This document shows positions 63,902 through 64,000 of a stretch of 64,000 nt of DNA, piece after piece; within the stretch, counting starts at the first letter, position 1; each line of letters begins with the position of its first letter. A model generated the notes under the pieces. The model did not search any database, was not told the origin of the DNA, and saw nothing but the letters and a program-made list of their open reading frames with translations. Position numbers and translations under genes: made by a program. This stretch comes from Xenorhabdus miraniensis (lineage in GTDB: Bacteria > Pseudomonadota > Gammaproteobacteria > Enterobacterales > Enterobacteriaceae): positions 47,699 to 111,698 of the forward strand of contig NZ_NITZ01000017.1 of assembly GCF_002632615.1 (NCBI RefSeq). Reading direction: 5' to 3'.

Positions 63902-64000
63902 TGTCCCGTCCTAAATAAAGTTGACACTTTCCTTCATCTCTTTAGGAGAGTGTTATGAAATCAGAAAGTAAACGTACCCAGTGTGATTATTCATTGGCTT
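63902..64000 (+). mobile_element. Left end of an IS3-like insertion sequence (cut)
   Basis: TGTCCCGTCCTAAATAAAG resembles the terminal inverted repeat of IS3-family elements, and a transposase-like frame begins 53 bp inside it. The element continues beyond the window. The exact left end is uncertain by a few bases. Confidence 0.65.
63955..64000 (+). CDS. IS transposase OrfA, first codons only
   Basis: Fifteen codons (MKSESKRTQCDYSLA) of a reading frame with TTTAGGAGAGTGTT before the ATG. The KRTQxDYSL start is typical of the OrfA transposase of IS3-group elements. The rest lies outside the window. Confidence 0.6.
   Translation, partial: MKSESKRTQCDYSLA

Noticed and set aside
1..64000. tRNA genes, rRNA genes and CRISPR arrays
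   Set aside because: No cloverleaf-like TTCGANTC arm with matching acceptor stem, no rRNA sequence and no spaced 28-37 bp repeats were seen on reading; the octamer array has no spacers.

Overview
The window comes from an enterobacterium, most likely a Xenorhabdus (Morganellaceae, entomopathogenic nematode symbiont). Three things point there. The backbone follows the gene order of the E. coli 99-to-1 minute region and part of its 65 minute region. A two-gene xenorhabdolysin (xaxA-xaxB) sits near the right end. A complete-looking dithiolopyrrolone (holomycin/xenorhabdin type) biosynthetic cluster sits on the left. I assigned everything by reading the proteins and motifs; no database search was run.

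Layout. 0-8.2 kb: nhaR, nhaA, a decayed EamA transporter, a putative papain-like cysteine effector, a 16-copy octanucleotide tandem repeat, then dnaJ, dnaK (with a clear sigma-32 promoter) and satP. 8.2-29.9 kb: an insertion into what is satP-mog in E. coli. It holds an MFS symporter and an eight-gene minus-strand operon (NRPS Cy-A-PCP, GMC oxidoreductase, thioesterase, acyl-CoA dehydrogenase, GNAT acyltransferase, truncated globin, metallophosphoesterase, flavoprotein decarboxylase). Opposite this run a thioredoxin, a thioredoxin-reductase-like oxidase and two tandem MFS exporters. An orphan adenine methyltransferase, a FAD oxidoreductase, a DUF2938 membrane protein and an ArsR-rhodanese regulator follow. 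30-32.5 kb: mog, talB, yaaA. 33-34.3 kb: a secreted pertussis-toxin-S1-like ADP-ribosyltransferase, preceded by a small secreted partner candidate. 34.3-39.2 kb: thrLABC with its attenuator. 39.9-55.1 kb: arcA, creA, rob, gpmB, yjjX, trpR, slt, ettA, an ERIC element, a degenerate ABC ATPase, nadR, radA, serB, smp. 55.2-60.8 kb: a small membrane protein, dkgA, yghB, metC, exbB, exbD. 61.5-63.8 kb: xaxAB, then the left end of an insertion sequence cut by the window edge.

How the genes work together. The cluster genes match the dithiolopyrrolone route. The NRPS joins two cysteines; the acyl-CoA dehydrogenase, GMC enzyme, flavoprotein and globin perform the oxidations and decarboxylation; the GNAT enzyme acylates the amine; the thioredoxin/TrxR-like pair forms or protects the disulfide; the MFS pumps export it. 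The toxin genes (ART pair, XaxAB, cysteine effector) lie in separate junctions of the conserved backbone, so the backbone appears to have taken up virulence and antibiotic cargo at several points.
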